Shown piece by piece: positions 23,801 to 35,602 of a stretch of DNA of 64,000 nucleotides. Origin of the DNA: Panopea generosa (Eukaryota; Mollusca; Bivalvia; Adapedonta; Hiatellidae); contig CM055897.1 in the NCBI GenBank assembly GCA_029582155.1, positions 93,695,829 to 93,759,828 on the forward strand, read 5' to 3'. The translations under genes were made by a program, and so were the position numbers. The notes under the pieces were generated by a model. That model saw nothing but the letters and a program-made list of their open reading frames with translations. It did no database searches and was not told the origin of the DNA. The stretch's first letter is position 1. Every line of letters begins with the position of its first letter.

Positions 23801-25215
23801 CATACATTTCTTTCCTAGTAGGTTACATACACACTGTGACAAGTATCTTACAGCTACAAAAAATAGTTATCATAGGATAGAGGGCCCATGTCAATTTTTA
23901 TACAGTGAATAGCTTGAGAAAACTCATAAGTGCTGAAGTAAACAATTGATCTGTTTGGAAATCACTAAAAAAATCTTAGATGATGAATTATTAATGAAAA
24001 GTTGCATCAACATTTGTTACTTGAATACAGTGATATAGTTATAAATCTAACCTATTTCTTGATTTGGCAGATTAGCAGCTCATTGATATGCAGGTTTCCC
24101 ACTTTTAGATCCAGGCCACAAGTGTCAACAGATATGCTCATATCTCTGCCTATGAATAACATCTGTGCATTCCCCCTGCCTGCAGGGCAACAGCTGTACA
24201 TTTCAGACATGGTCCTACATCTAAGTGTCACTCTGTCTTTTATTATGTGTTTTATTTTGACTTTCTTTGCTATCTGACCTTGCAGTTCATATAAATGATA
24301 ATAATTGAGACTAAACTGCCAACAACATACAGTCTGGACTGCTTTCAGCACCTTTAAACAGCAAACATGTTTAATGCCTGGTTCCCTAAAAGTATTGCAT
24401 ACTGCGTGCTAAAATGAGGTTGAGCCAGTGTCCAGGAGAATATATTGGCTAACATTATCAAATGTTTGACCAAACTGAGCACATCACCAATCAGGCCTCC
24501 ATTTTACGCCTCTCAGTCATTATATTCTGATTAAAACCTAATTTAAATAATGATGCTAAAGTTAAATACAAGGATTCATATATTATGTTTTAGAAGTTGT
24601 TTTCTCATGCTTCAAACAAGGATGGGCAATTGTTCTTTTGTGAGAGTATGACATTGTATTGTCATGGATTAACTTGCATTTCTTAGAGGCATTGTATGAA
24701 GGGGAAGAACGTACATTACACGCACCTGCTGAATACAGTGCCGGAATGTCGTTTCCAAAACTGGTTAGGCTATTTTTTGTTTCGATTTTAGAAACATTTT
24801 TATAGATTTTATAGTTTCCATCGACTGTTTGGGTATAAGAGAGATCTATTTTACCAATATTTTCAGTGTTACTTACAAATTTGAGCTTCATGTCCGGTAA
24901 AGTGCAACTGTTTTGATTCCTCTATTACCCAGACAGTAGGTAACCATAAATTCTGTACATGGTACCAAAATCGTAATGAAAAATCATACATGACATATGT
25001 ATGAAAACTGACAACTTATGAACCTTGTCTTAACTTTGCCCTGAGGGTTTCTTTGCATGATATTTGAATCATAGGCCCATTGAAATGTAAAGAAAAATGG
25101 CTTTATAAATGTTTATTGATATCTTTGCACTATTTATTCACTGTTTTTTATTTGTTTTAACCAATGCTTGTATCTTTACATATGTCTGCGTCTGTGGATA
25201 TTGATTTGATGTAAT
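23801..25215. other. Unclassified sequence with long but unrecognised ORFs
   Basis: Minus ORFs at 24052-24351 (99 codons) and 24583-24891 (102 codons) and a plus ORF at 24002-24277 overlap moderately GC-richer DNA. None shows a domain I recognise. They may be remnants of mobile elements. Confidence 0.3.
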
Positions 25216-26255
25216 AACATGAGTAAATCTTTGAAACCCATTATCATCATCATCATCATTATCAGTAATGTCAGTTTCATCTCTTATTATAATTGATATC
25301 ATCATCACAATCATCGTAATCCTCATCATTTTAATAAGTTTCCTTGTTTCATCACCAATAGCATCAGTTGCATCCCCATCATTTTAGTCAGTTCCCTTGT
25401 ATCATTACCAATATCATCATTTTCATTCCCATCATTATAATCAGTTCTACAATATCATCATCAATAGCATCAGTTTCATCCCCATAATTATAATCAGTTC
25501 CCTTGTATCATCACCAATATCATCAATTTCATTCCCATCATTATAATCAGTTCCCTTGTATCATCACCAATATCATCAATTTCATTCCCATCATTATAAT
25601 CAGTCGACCATATCATCACCAATAGCATCAGTTACATCCCAGTCATTATAGGCAGTTCCCTTGTATCATCATCATTATCATCAGTTTCATTCCCATCATT
25701 ATAATCAGTTCTACAATATCATCATCAATAGCATCAGTTTCATTCCCATCAATATAATCAGTTCGACCATATCATCATCAAAAGCATCAGTTTCATCCCA
25801 GTCATTATAGGCAGTTCCCTTGTATCATCATCAATAATTGTTGAAAGTGATGCTAAACACCATACAACAACAACAACTCCAATTATTATAGTCAGTTCCA
25901 CAATATCATCACCAATAGCATCAGTTTCATCCTCATCGTTATCATTATTTTTATCATCATCAGTATTAACCTCTTCATCAAATTAAATTTATCCTTTTTA
26001 TTATCATTGTCATCATTATCAATATCATCCTCATCAGTTTAGTATAATCAGTTCCATTATCATTATTATTGTTATCATTATCATCATCAGTTTCATTCTT
26101 ATCATTATAATCAGTTTCATCATTATTATCATTTTCATAATTAGTATAGTCAACTTCATTCTCATCATTAACATCATCATTGTCATAATCATCTTCAAAA
26201 TCATCAGTTTCAACCTCATCAACATTTTAATCATCATCATCAGCATCATCATCAT

Positions 26256-26294
<39 letters not shown>

Positions 26295-26310
26295 TATTAA
26301 TTATTATTAA
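25216..26310. repeat. ATC-rich low-complexity block with a ~55-60-bp internal periodicity
   Basis: Long runs of (ATC)n/(ATT)n. Between 25330 and 25940 a longer unit recurs, containing atcatcaccaatagcatcag, tttcattcccatcattataa and tcagttcccttgtatcat. It ends in a pure (ATC)n run at about 26255-26292. The poly-Met/Ile ORFs here are low-complexity artefacts. Confidence 0.85.
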
Positions 26311-26439
26311 TAGTTGTTTAGATGACAGTGCTTCCACTCAGATGTGTAGTTTATGTGTAAATAAAACAATCCCTCATAAACTTGCCATCTTTTCATTCCA
26401 TGCTGGCATGAATGGGTCTATTGTTATTTTCAACACTTC

Positions 26440-26517
26440 ACAAGAAAAATATATGTTGGTGGAAAAAGGGCTCAGAATGAATCTGATCAGAGCCACCATC
26501 CTTTGCAAGTAACTGGA
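26440..26517 (-). repeat. SINE family B fragment
   Basis: The minus strand reads CCAGTTACTTGCAAAGGATG, GTGGCTCTGATCAGATTCAT and CTGAGCCC..CCACCAA. This is the middle of the family B body without head or tail. Confidence 0.6.
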
Positions 26518-26559
26518 ATACAATTATTATAATCTATCAGCTGCATTGTCAATATCATA

Positions 26560-27005
26560 ATCTACACAACATTATCATCATCATCAACATCATCATATTT
26601 ACCATGATTATTACTGTCATCATTGTTATCATCATCATCATTATCCTGATTATCACCATCAACATCATTTTAGTGATTGCCACCTTTATCATCATCATTA
26701 ATCTGACTTTCCTCCTCCTCCTCCCTCTACTACTCCTTCTCTTACTCCTTCTCTTCCCCATCCTCCTCCTCTTCATTCTCCTTCTCTTCCCCCTTCTCCT
26801 CCTCCTATCTTCATTTTCCTCCTACTCTTTCTACTCTTCCTAATCCTCCTTCTACTCTTCCTGCTACTCCTCCTCCTCCTTCTCTTCCTCTTCTTCCTCT
26901 TCTTCCTCCTCCTATTCTTTCTCTTCTTCCTACATGTCGTCCTCTCTTCCTTATCCTCCTCCTTTTCCTCATCCTACTCTCCTCTTCCTCCTCCTCCTCC
27001 TCCTG
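26560..27005. repeat. Low-complexity: (ATC)n then a 300-bp pyrimidine tract (TCC/TTC)n
   Basis: From about 26708 to 27004 the plus strand is nearly pure C+T, with a few A residues, such as ctcctcctcctccctctact. Polypurine-polypyrimidine tracts of this length can adopt triplex structure. No gene. Confidence 0.9.
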
Positions 27006-27520
27006 CATAGCATACTATGATGTTTGAATAAAGAGGTAGATAGGTTTGCCTTTCTGCCCAGGCAAGAACTGGGATCAAGCCCATTTATTTATGACTGTAA
27101 TTTTGTTCAGATACTTACACACATTATGTACACACATTATTTATTCCTCTGTGATATAATTGTGTGTAACAGATGGATGAGCTGGGGAAAGTTATTGACT
27201 GAATGTAGAATATATTATTTTTTGAGTTACTTAATTGGATGTCATGATAAATGCAGTCAACACATGCAGTTTTTGCATTATGTATTGACCAATCAAAAGA
27301 CCACATTTTTTCGTCTGCAAATGTGCATTTATTACTAGTAACATGGTTTGTTTGTTTTTTTTAAAATTGTTTCATGGCAGCCTAGTGTTTGATTATCGGA
27401 ACTGTCTGTCTACTTGGTTGATGTTGTTTAGTGTCGCTTTCAACAATTTTTCAGTCATATCAAGACGGTGTTTACTTGAGACAGTTGTCTACTTGGAGAC
27501 CTACAGTTATGCTGTGATGT
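27006..27520. other. Unique AT-rich DNA
   Basis: The 104-codon plus ORF (27024-27338) overlaps a minus ORF and shows no domain. Nothing is supported. Confidence 0.45.
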
Positions 27521-27523
27521 AAA

Positions 27524-27885
27524 CACTATTTGTTTGTAGGTCAGACTGGTACTTTGGCCTTGTTTGTAGGTCAGACTTGTTGTAGGTCAGACTGGTACTT
27601 TGGCCTTGTTAGTAGGTCAGACTTGTTTGTAGGTCAGACTGGTACTTTGGCCTTGTTTGTAGGTCAGACTTATTGTAGGTCAGACTGGTACTTTGGCCTT
27701 GTTTGTCGGTCAGACTTGTTTGTAGGTCAGACTGGTACTTTGGCCTTGTTTGTAGGTCAGACTTGTTGTAGGTCAGACTGGTACTTTGGCCATGTTTGTA
27801 GGTCAGACTTGTTTGAAGGTCAGACTGGTACTTTGACCTTGTTTGTAAGTCAGACTTCTTTGTAACTCAGACTGGCACTTTGACC
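27524..27885. repeat. Minisatellite of 'gtaggtcagact' units (~45-48 bp compound)
   Basis: Compound units alternate gtaggtcagactggtacttt/ggccttgttt with gtaggtcagacttgttt, about seven to eight compound copies, fading toward 27885. Confidence 0.88.
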
Positions 27886-28051
27886 TCATGACTTCATTAT
27901 TACACTGACCCAAAATGCAAACTTTACAATTTATATATTTGAATATTTTTGTTGTCAACACATATGTTTGGAAACGTGTTATACTTGGTAGTGGCTTGTT
28001 GTCCCGGCATCCTTACAGTTCCCCTGTGCAAATGTGACTGAAACATTAGCG

Positions 28052-28428
28052 ATGCCACGTCTTTCTGAAACTGAGAGAAATCAGGCTATCGGTATGCTCG
28101 GGGGTTGAGTCATTGGTAAATACCGTTGCACATCATTTTGGCTGTTCCAGAATAGACTATTCATATTTTTGCGAACTGGTACAATACTACTTGATATGTC
28201 AGAGATCGTGTCAGACCTGGTCGTGTATGTGCAACAACGTTACATACTCATGGCGCTTTTACATCGACTCACCTACATAATCATTTCTTACCCGGAAGCA
28301 GATCTTCTAAGCAGTGCGGTGTTTTTGCACAGACAAAACTGTGTTCCAAATCATGCCCATCAGCCATATAGTAGTCAGATTCAAGCAGTGCGCCACAAAG
28401 CTTCCAGACTGTCTTGTCTTGCCATTTA
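28052..28428 (+). pseudogene. Tc1-like transposase relic (N-terminal, DNA-binding part)
   Basis: The plus strand opens with MPRLSETERNQAIGMLG, the standard beginning of bivalve Tc1-like transposases, then decays. Pieces in alternating frames correspond to the paired-like helix-turn-helix region: a V-Q-Q-R-Y-I-like block near 28230, an AQT-like block near 28330, and a terminal AVRHKASRLSCLA near 28390-28425. The catalytic DDE part is missing. Several frameshifts and stops make it dead. The assignment rests on remembered family sequence. Confidence 0.68.
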
Positions 28429-28595
28429 ACATATATTACTATCATCATGTTGGGATTTGAGTTACCAATGACACCTTTGTGTTTTACACTTAAGATGGTT
28501 TCCTCATTAAAGGATTCAGTAGGGCATGCAATGTTAAGGACTTTATCGACTACTACAGGTTTTCAAATATTTTTATTTTCAGTAATATCTTCATG

Positions 28596-29000
28596 TTACC
28601 GAATACTTAAGTTGCCTTTACGCAACTGTGATTTAAAATAATAAACGTTTTGTTCTAGACGATCAAATATATCATTTTTTCTGCCCAGTTCCATTTCCAA
28701 AGCACCAATGTCAAATTGTTTTGATTCTTGGTTTAATATCATATTTTTAATTTGGTATTTTGATTCATTTACATTTAAATGTGTCTCAAATGAACATTGG
28801 TTTTCTTCTATGCTCTTGATCATTTTCTTAATATCATTAACTTCTGATTTTATGGACATCATTTTCTGATTTAACATTCAGCATTTCATCTTTCACCTGT
28901 CCAGTTGCTTCAGTAAAACTGACTTTTGAAGATTTGATGACCTCTAGTATCATCTGGGTTTCATCTGCTGGTCCCTGGTTAACTTCCACATCTGCTGATT
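28596..29000 (-). pseudogene. LINE N-terminal ORF fragment with 2A-like motif and coiled coil, frameshifted
   Basis: On the minus strand one frame reads SADVEVNQGPADETQMILEV and continues to about 28860. A second frame (28596-28877) continues as a strongly heptad-like segment (KSEVNDIKKMIKSIEEN..). DVEVNQGP (28969-28992) matches the 2A ribosome-skipping consensus DxExNPGP with the first P changed to Q. Such motifs are known at the N-terminus of some APE-type non-LTR retrotransposons in invertebrates. One frameshift near 28865 joins the frames. Element clade is uncertain. Confidence 0.6.
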
Positions 29001-29285
29001 ATATAGTTATACATTCATTGTACCTGCTGTTGTGTTGTGTTACAAGTAAGTTCTGCTACTTATCACTACAGGAGAGGTTGGAAGAAGGAAATATTGTAGT
29101 TCTTGTTATTGTATCATTGGCTGAAGTGAAATGTTTGATTATAAATTTGCCACCGATATGTATTTTGCCAGTAGAATAGTTCATATCACAGAACAGCAAA
29201 TGAATGTCCGGTAGTGAATATCTGACTGTGAAGTATATGGTGTATATAGATCACTTGTATCAGCATCTTTACCTCTTTTATAACC
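29001..29285. other. Spacer
   Basis: No recognised feature; possible further LINE-derived sequence. Confidence 0.35.
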
Positions 29286-30030
29286 AATTAGAATGGTTGT
29301 CCTGCCAAACATGTTTGGTACAGTACCTGATATGATCCATCAGAATGGTTGTCTTGCCACACATGTTTGATACAGTACCTGATATGACCCATCAGAATGG
29401 TTGTCTTGCCACACATGTTTGGTACAGTACCTGATATGGCCAATCAGAATGGTTGTCTTGCCACACATGTTTGATACAGTACCTGATATGATCCATCAGA
29501 ATGGTTGTCTTGCCACACATGTTTGATACAGTACCTGATATGATCCATCAGAATGGTTGTCTTGCCACACATGTTAGGTACAGTACCTGATATGACCCAT
29601 CAGAATGGTTGTCTTGCCACACATGTTTGATACAGTACCTGATATGATCTATCAGAATGGTTGTCTTGCCACACATGTTTGGTACAGTACCTGATATGAC
29701 CAATCAGAATGGTTGCCTTGCCACACATGTTTGGTACAGTACCTGATATGACCCATCAGAATGGTTGTCTTGCCACACATGTTTGGTACAGTACCTGATA
29801 TGACCCATCAGAATGGTTGTCTTGCCACTCATGTTTGGTGCAGTACCTGATATTGCCCATCAGAATGGTTGTCTTGCCACACATGTTTGGTGCAGTACCT
29901 GATATGGCCCATCAGAATGGTTGTCTTGCCACACATGTTTGGTACAGTACCTGATATGACCCATCAGAATGGTTGTCTTGTCACACATATTTGGTACAGA
30001 ACCTGATATGACCAATCAGAATAGTTATGT
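29286..30030. repeat. 52-bp minisatellite
   Basis: About fourteen copies of a 52-bp unit with atcagaatggttgtcttgcc, acacatgtttggtacagtac and ctgatatga. Copies are highly similar; the last one or two are degraded. Confidence 0.93.
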
Positions 30031-31080
30031 CGGAACAAATGTTTAGTAGATTATATCAGACATGATTGTCTTGGGAACAGTTATATTGTAACATGTAAGA
30101 ATGAAGAACCTCATAAGTAAATGATACCAGAGTATGAATGCCATAATTATCCACCTGCCATTATACTGCAATTTGGGCTTCAGGGATACAATTTGTATCA
30201 TTGCTTTAAAGCAGCTTAACTAGTATTTTCTTCCCCTGTAATTCAATAAATAGCTGGTGTAATTTTAATATTTAGCATAAATATTGCCTATCTGGATCTT
30301 ATCTTGTGCAAAATACCATTATTTATTGTCAAAACCATTTATCTTAACTTGTCATTATCGTTAATATTTGAATGAGACCTGATCCTTGAAATAAAGTCAG
30401 TTTTAGCAGTTATATCCATAAGTTTCTGTTCATCATCACGTAAGTTCAAACTTATTTATACAGACTTTGTAATGGTACTCTTGGCACAGTAGTCAGCTAT
30501 GGATTATGATCAGGAAGGTCCCATGGTGGATTATGATCAGGAAGGTCCCATGAAAAGTTTTATTTTTTATTTAATTTTCCTTCCAATATTTAACCTTCAG
30601 TGCTCTGTAAACGAATCCTAATATCCATAAAAGTCATTTTCTAACAAAATGGAAAGAAATATTTGTCCATATTTGCATTTATATCTTTGCACATATCTAG
30701 TGGAAGTTTTAAGATCATTTCTTTCAACAGAACAGCTAATTTGCATATTAGAATTACTGATCAGTAAATTAGATTTAAAGCAATTTATAACAGTGTATCT
30801 AAAGAAGCTGTTGTTAAAAGAAAACATTTTGAGATATCTGAATGAAACTTTCCAAGTCTGTTGTTTATATATTCTGCTTTCAGAATATATGAAAGAAAGT
30901 TTTTATATGTAATTTGGCAATTTTCTGACAATTGACCTGTTGAACAGGTAAAAGCATCAAGAAAATATTAACAGGTGCATCAAATGTAGCATAAAACTGT
31001 TTTTTCTTCAAAGATTTATTTAAAAACATAAAACAGGCACTTGCTTAGACTAACTAAGTCCAAATTGTTCATAACATATA
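30031..31080. other. AT-rich unique DNA
   Basis: Contains a two-copy 29-bp direct repeat at about 30495-30552 (ggattatgatcaggaaggtc). No gene recognised. Confidence 0.5.
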
Positions 31081-31084
31081 TTCA

Positions 31085-32855
31085 TTTGACCACCTCTTCC
31101 ATGGTTTGGGTTTGTTTGACCACCCCTTTAATAGTTCAGGTTTGTTTGACCATCCCTTTAATAATTTGGGTTTGTTTGACCACCCCTTCCTGATGTTTGG
31201 GTTTGTTTGACCACCCCTTTAATAGTCTGGGTTTGTTTGACCACCTTTTCTGTAGTTCGGGTTTGTTTGACCACCTCTTCCATTGTTCAGGTTTGTTTGA
31301 CCATGTCTTCCATAGTTCTGGTTTGTTTGACAACCTCTTGCGTAGTTCGTGCTTGTTTGACCACCTCTTCCATAGTTCAGGTTTGTTTAACCACCTCTTG
31401 CATAGTTGAGGTTTGTTTGACCATCTCTTCTGTAGTTCAGGTTTGTTTGACCACCTCTTCCATTTTTCGGGTTTGTTTGACCACCTCTTCCATTGTTTGG
31501 GTTTGTTTGATCACCTCTTTCATATTTCGGGTTTGTTTGACCACATCTTCCTTAGTCTAGGTTTGTTTGTCCACTTCTTCCATAGTTTGCATTTGTTTGA
31601 TCACCTCTTCCATACTTGGGTTTGTTTGACCACCTTTTCCATAGTTCGGGTTTGTTTGACCACCTCTTCTGCAGTTTGGGTTTGTTTTACCACTTCTTCC
31701 ATAGTTTGCATTTGTTTGATCACCTCTTCCGTAGTTGGGTTTGTTTGACCACCTCTTCCATAGTTTAGGTTTGTTAGACCACCTTTTCCATAGTTTGGGT
31801 TTGTTTGACCACCTCTTCTGTAGTTTGGGTTTGTTTTACCACTTCTTCCATAGTTTGCATTTGTTTGATCACCTCTTTCATAGATTAGGTTTGTTTGACC
31901 ACCTTTTCCATAGTTCAGGTTTGTTTGACCACCTCTTCCATAGTAAAGGTTTGTTTGACTACCTTTTCCAAAGTTTGGGTTTGTTTGACCTCCTCTTCCA
32001 TAGTTCAGGTTTGTTTGACCATCTCTTCCAAAGTTCAGGTTTGTTTGACCACCTCTTCCATAGTTCGGGTTTGTTTGACCACTTCTTCCATAGTTCAGGT
32101 TTTTTTTAACCACCTCTTCCGTAGTTCAGGCTTGTTTGACCACATTTTCCATAGTTCTGGTTTGTTTGACCACCTCTACCATAGTTTGGGTTTGTTTGAC
32201 CACCTCTTCCATAACTGGGGTTTGTTTGACCACCTCTTCCATAATTGGGGTTTGTTTGACCACCTCTTCCATAGTTCTGGTTTGTTTGACCACCTCTACC
32301 ATAGTTCTGGTTTGTTTGACCACCTCTACCATAGTTCTGGTTTGTTTGACCACCTCTTCCATAATTGGGGTTTGTTTGACCACCTCTTCCATAATTGGGG
32401 TTTGTTTGACTACCTCTTCCATAGTTCCGGTTTGTTTGACCACCTTTTCCATAATTGGGGTTTGTTTGACCACCTCTACCATAGTTCGAGTTTGTTTGAC
32501 CATCTCTTTCGTAGTTTGGGTTTGTTTGACCAACTCTTCCATAGTTCGGGTTTGTTTGACCACATCTTCCATAGTTCGGGTTTGTTTGACCATCTCTTCC
32601 GTAGTTCGGGTTTGTTTGACCACCTCTTCCATAGTGTGGGTTTGTTTGACCAACTCTTCCATAGTTCGGGTTTGTTTGACCACCTCTTCCATAGTTCAAG
32701 TTTGTTTGACCATCTCTTCCGTAGTTTGCATTTGTTTGATCACCTCTTCCATACTTGGGTTTGTTTGACCACCTTTTCCATAGTTCGGGTTTGTTTGACC
32801 ACCTCTACCATAGTTTGGGTTTGTTTGACCAACTCTTTCATAGTTCAGGTTTGTT
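31085..32855. repeat. 30-bp minisatellite, 1.8 kb
   Basis: About 59 copies of a 30-bp unit with core gtttgtttgaccacctcttc then catagttcgg. Unit length is a multiple of ten codons per unit, so long repetitive ORFs appear on both strands (for example 342 codons plus, 197 minus). The plus peptide unit is GLFDHLFHSS-like, the minus unit NYGRGGQTNP-like. No start context, signal or non-repeat domain supports a gene. Confidence 0.93.
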
Positions 32856-34142
32856 TCATCACTGCTTATGCATGCATGCGAAAAAAAATATCTCAAAAGC
32901 ATAAAGTTCAACATTTTTATTAGAAAAAAATTCTATAATATCGCGAATTAATATCTAACAACGGTAAACAGGTAATTATCATGTGCTATCTCCCTTTGAT
33001 TGTCGTTAAATCCTGTTTATAACAGCATTTTTTACCTATAGGGTGTTGCGGTATTGCAACATTGGCGCTATGGCATTAGTCACCATGCAGTGACATTGGC
33101 GCCGAAAGAGTTAAGAGAGGTATTTTGGCCATTACAAATGCATTGTGGGCCATGAGATTTCATGAAAAATGTTAAAAGAAATATTTTCAAATACTGGTTA
33201 TGCCACTTTAACAAACTGAACATTGCTTACAAAAGAAGTCTTTCACAGACACGGGTCTGTAGTCAGTTTTATTGTAATTTATTAATTATTGATCAGTTGA
33301 AGTATTTTTAGAGTAAATGTTACATTTAGAGTTTACTTACATTCATAAGTTTACCAACTGGTGTTAAATTTGAAGTTTTAAAAAAACAGTCTGGAAATTC
33401 ATTTAGTGTTTCTCTTACTTATTTTACGATCTTTTGTAAGCCTTATAAAAAATATTCTTTCTAAAATTTGATAAAATTCTGTGCATAAGAAACGTTCCTA
33501 GATGTAAAAATGTCTTTGTATGAAATTCTTAAGACTTACGAAGTTTAGTGAACTGGAGGCTCATGTAAAACAAAGTAAACAGCATCCATCAACGATATCC
33601 ATATTATCCCCGACAGAATCTGCAGATTCCACCAATACGTGCACTTATAATAGTGCAGTCTTCGTCCGAGCACTTTACAGCTAGAGCAGAAAAAATAAAA
33701 TATATCCCAGTTGAAAATACAAACCATTGCTTGCTCCGGATTCTCTACAAGTATTGTCTAGGAGCCCAGTTGTAGTAATTGGTCTCATTAAAGTTGTCAA
33801 TGGCGAGCCATCCTAGACAGACTATACACAAAGTAAGCCAACATTTATTCCTTAATATGTCTCCAGATACATCCTCATTACACTAAATGAGAGAAAGTTG
33901 GAAAGTTCATTCAACTGAGCTTACTGGACCGCTGTTTCATTATTCCATTTTAATTGAGCTTTAATTGCAACTTTTTCCTGTTTTCTGTTGTGCTCGTTTA
34001 AACAAATTATTATTTAGATTTTTTTTAAAAAGGAGTCATATCTGTGTTTCTCATATTTAATGAAGTTTTTATAACAAGGCCCTTAAATATTGCTTAAATA
34101 TCCTAACAGAGTGATATTCCTTTTAATTAAGGTTTATAATAT
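32856..34142. other. Unique DNA with a possible minus-strand exon pair
   Basis: 33540-33890 has good minus-strand splice signals and unusual ORFs (see findings), but no frame is fully consistent. The rest is AT-rich with nothing recognised. Confidence 0.35.
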
Positions 34143-34150
34143 ACTGGTAT

Positions 34151-35594
34151 CAGGGCTTCTAAAATGCAAATCGGTTTAGGGTTTTTATTTCTGTAAGAAT
34201 TGCTGCCGTAAGAATCACAATTTTTCCTTTTAAAACCACTCTACATTATGCCCATGCATGTATGTATCCCAATACCCCACCCACCTCGCAGTTTTATCTG
34301 TTTGTTTATTTTTCATGCTATCTGTGTTTAATTTGACTAAACTTTTCTTAATATGTACATTATTATTACCAACATCATGTGTTCTCATTTGAATGAACCA
34401 GTTTCAATCAATTTCATGCTAAAAATAGATTCAGGATGTAAACCGGAAGTATCATGTATCGGTTTATAGCCTCGATCTGTCTGGAGCCGATGCCACATTC
34501 AATGCTTTTAACATTGTCAGAAGAACTTTTTATTGAATGTGTCATTTAAACAGACTAGCCAATAGCAGTATTATTCTTGCTAAACTATATATGAATATAT
34601 GTAAATTTGCGAACAACCACTTTCAACTCTGTCTCCTATCATAGAAGTATCAATTCATTAAAAAAACATTTGCATGTAATGGAAGATATTTAAAATGGAA
34701 AATAAAACTTATCGACGAAATCCTATTTTAAGTGAACACAAACAAACTGCACAATTTCATTGCATGTATTGAATGAAACATGTTTACTGTTGTCTGTTTG
34801 AGGACTTGTGAGGTCACCGTGCATCGACTAACATCAAAGATATATTGTATGGGTGAAACGTACATGATTTCAAGTCCTTGAAAGTGACATGTTTATATTG
34901 TTTCTTTTTGAAAATTGAAGCATGTTTTTGGATTGTGAAGTTAGTAATATGGAAGAAATATATCAAATTAATGGATGAGATATATCAACGGTATGTACTC
35001 TGTGGACAACTATTTTTCCAAACATTATGGCTAACACAAACAATTCCAGTCTGACATCAAAATAAAATCGGTCCAGGTTTGGTCACTTTCCTAATTAATA
35101 TCATTAATATTATAATTAAAGTCACTGTTAAAAAACTCAAACAAACAAGTAATACTGCACGTTTTTATTAAATATTTTAAAGACGCAAGCAATTTTCAGT
35201 CTGAAAGTCCCAGCTTTGACAAAAAAAAAATGAACGTCACAAGCAAACAATTTAATGCATTACCGGCAAGCAAAACCATTTTTATGAACCGATATGGGCC
35301 GCTGATCACACATCCAAGGCCTGTTTCATAGTGATAGATTCTTCCGAAAAACTTTCCTACATATCTGTAATGGCTTAGTCAAAATTGACCTCCTTTCGCA
35401 CAGCGGGTGACAAAACATTCGAATGTTATTGCCGCAAGGCATATTCCACAGCTTAGTAAAGTATATTAGGGGTAATTTATACCTCCGATAGAAAATATCT
35501 GGACTAATTTTTTATTAAATTTTAAAACGAAAAAAGGTTTTGAACAGTAGAAATCGGTCCAAAAACCGAAAAAACGATGATTTTAGAAGCCCTG
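34151..35594. mobile_element. Non-autonomous hAT-like transposon, 1444 bp, 8-bp target duplication
   Basis: The left end CAGGGCTTCTAAAAT (34151-34165) and right end attttagaagccctg (35580-35594) are a perfect 15-bp inverted repeat. Flanking 8-bp sequences actggtat (34143-34150) and accggtat (35595-35602) form a target duplication with one mismatch. A CAGGG start and 8-bp duplication are the signature of the hAT superfamily. Subterminal sequences are partly related too (tcggttt on the left; aaatcggtccaaaaaccg on the right). No transposase ORF lies inside. Confidence 0.88.
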
Positions 35595-35602
35595 ACCGGT
35601 AT

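Noticed and set aside
24002-24351. Overlapping 91-codon plus and 99-codon minus ORFs
   Set aside because: Open on both strands, no domain recognised; likely chance or mobile-element debris.
24583-24891. 102-codon minus ORF
   Set aside because: No recognisable domain, splice context or homology from memory; kept only as an unclassified stretch.
26034-26843. Poly-Met/Ile and poly-Arg/Leu ORFs
   Set aside because: Direct translation of (ATC)n and pyrimidine tracts.
27024-27338. 104-codon plus ORF
   Set aside because: AT-rich, random composition, overlapped by a minus ORF, no motif.
29286-30030. Regular 52-bp direct repeats considered as a CRISPR array
   Set aside because: Whole units are conserved with no variable spacers, and the context is eukaryotic.
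31136-32923. 342-codon GLFDHLFHSS-repeat ORF and opposing NYGRGGQTNP ORFs
   Set aside because: 30-bp unit, open on both strands; minus-strand Q/N/G-rich peptide is tempting but has no start, signal or unique domain.
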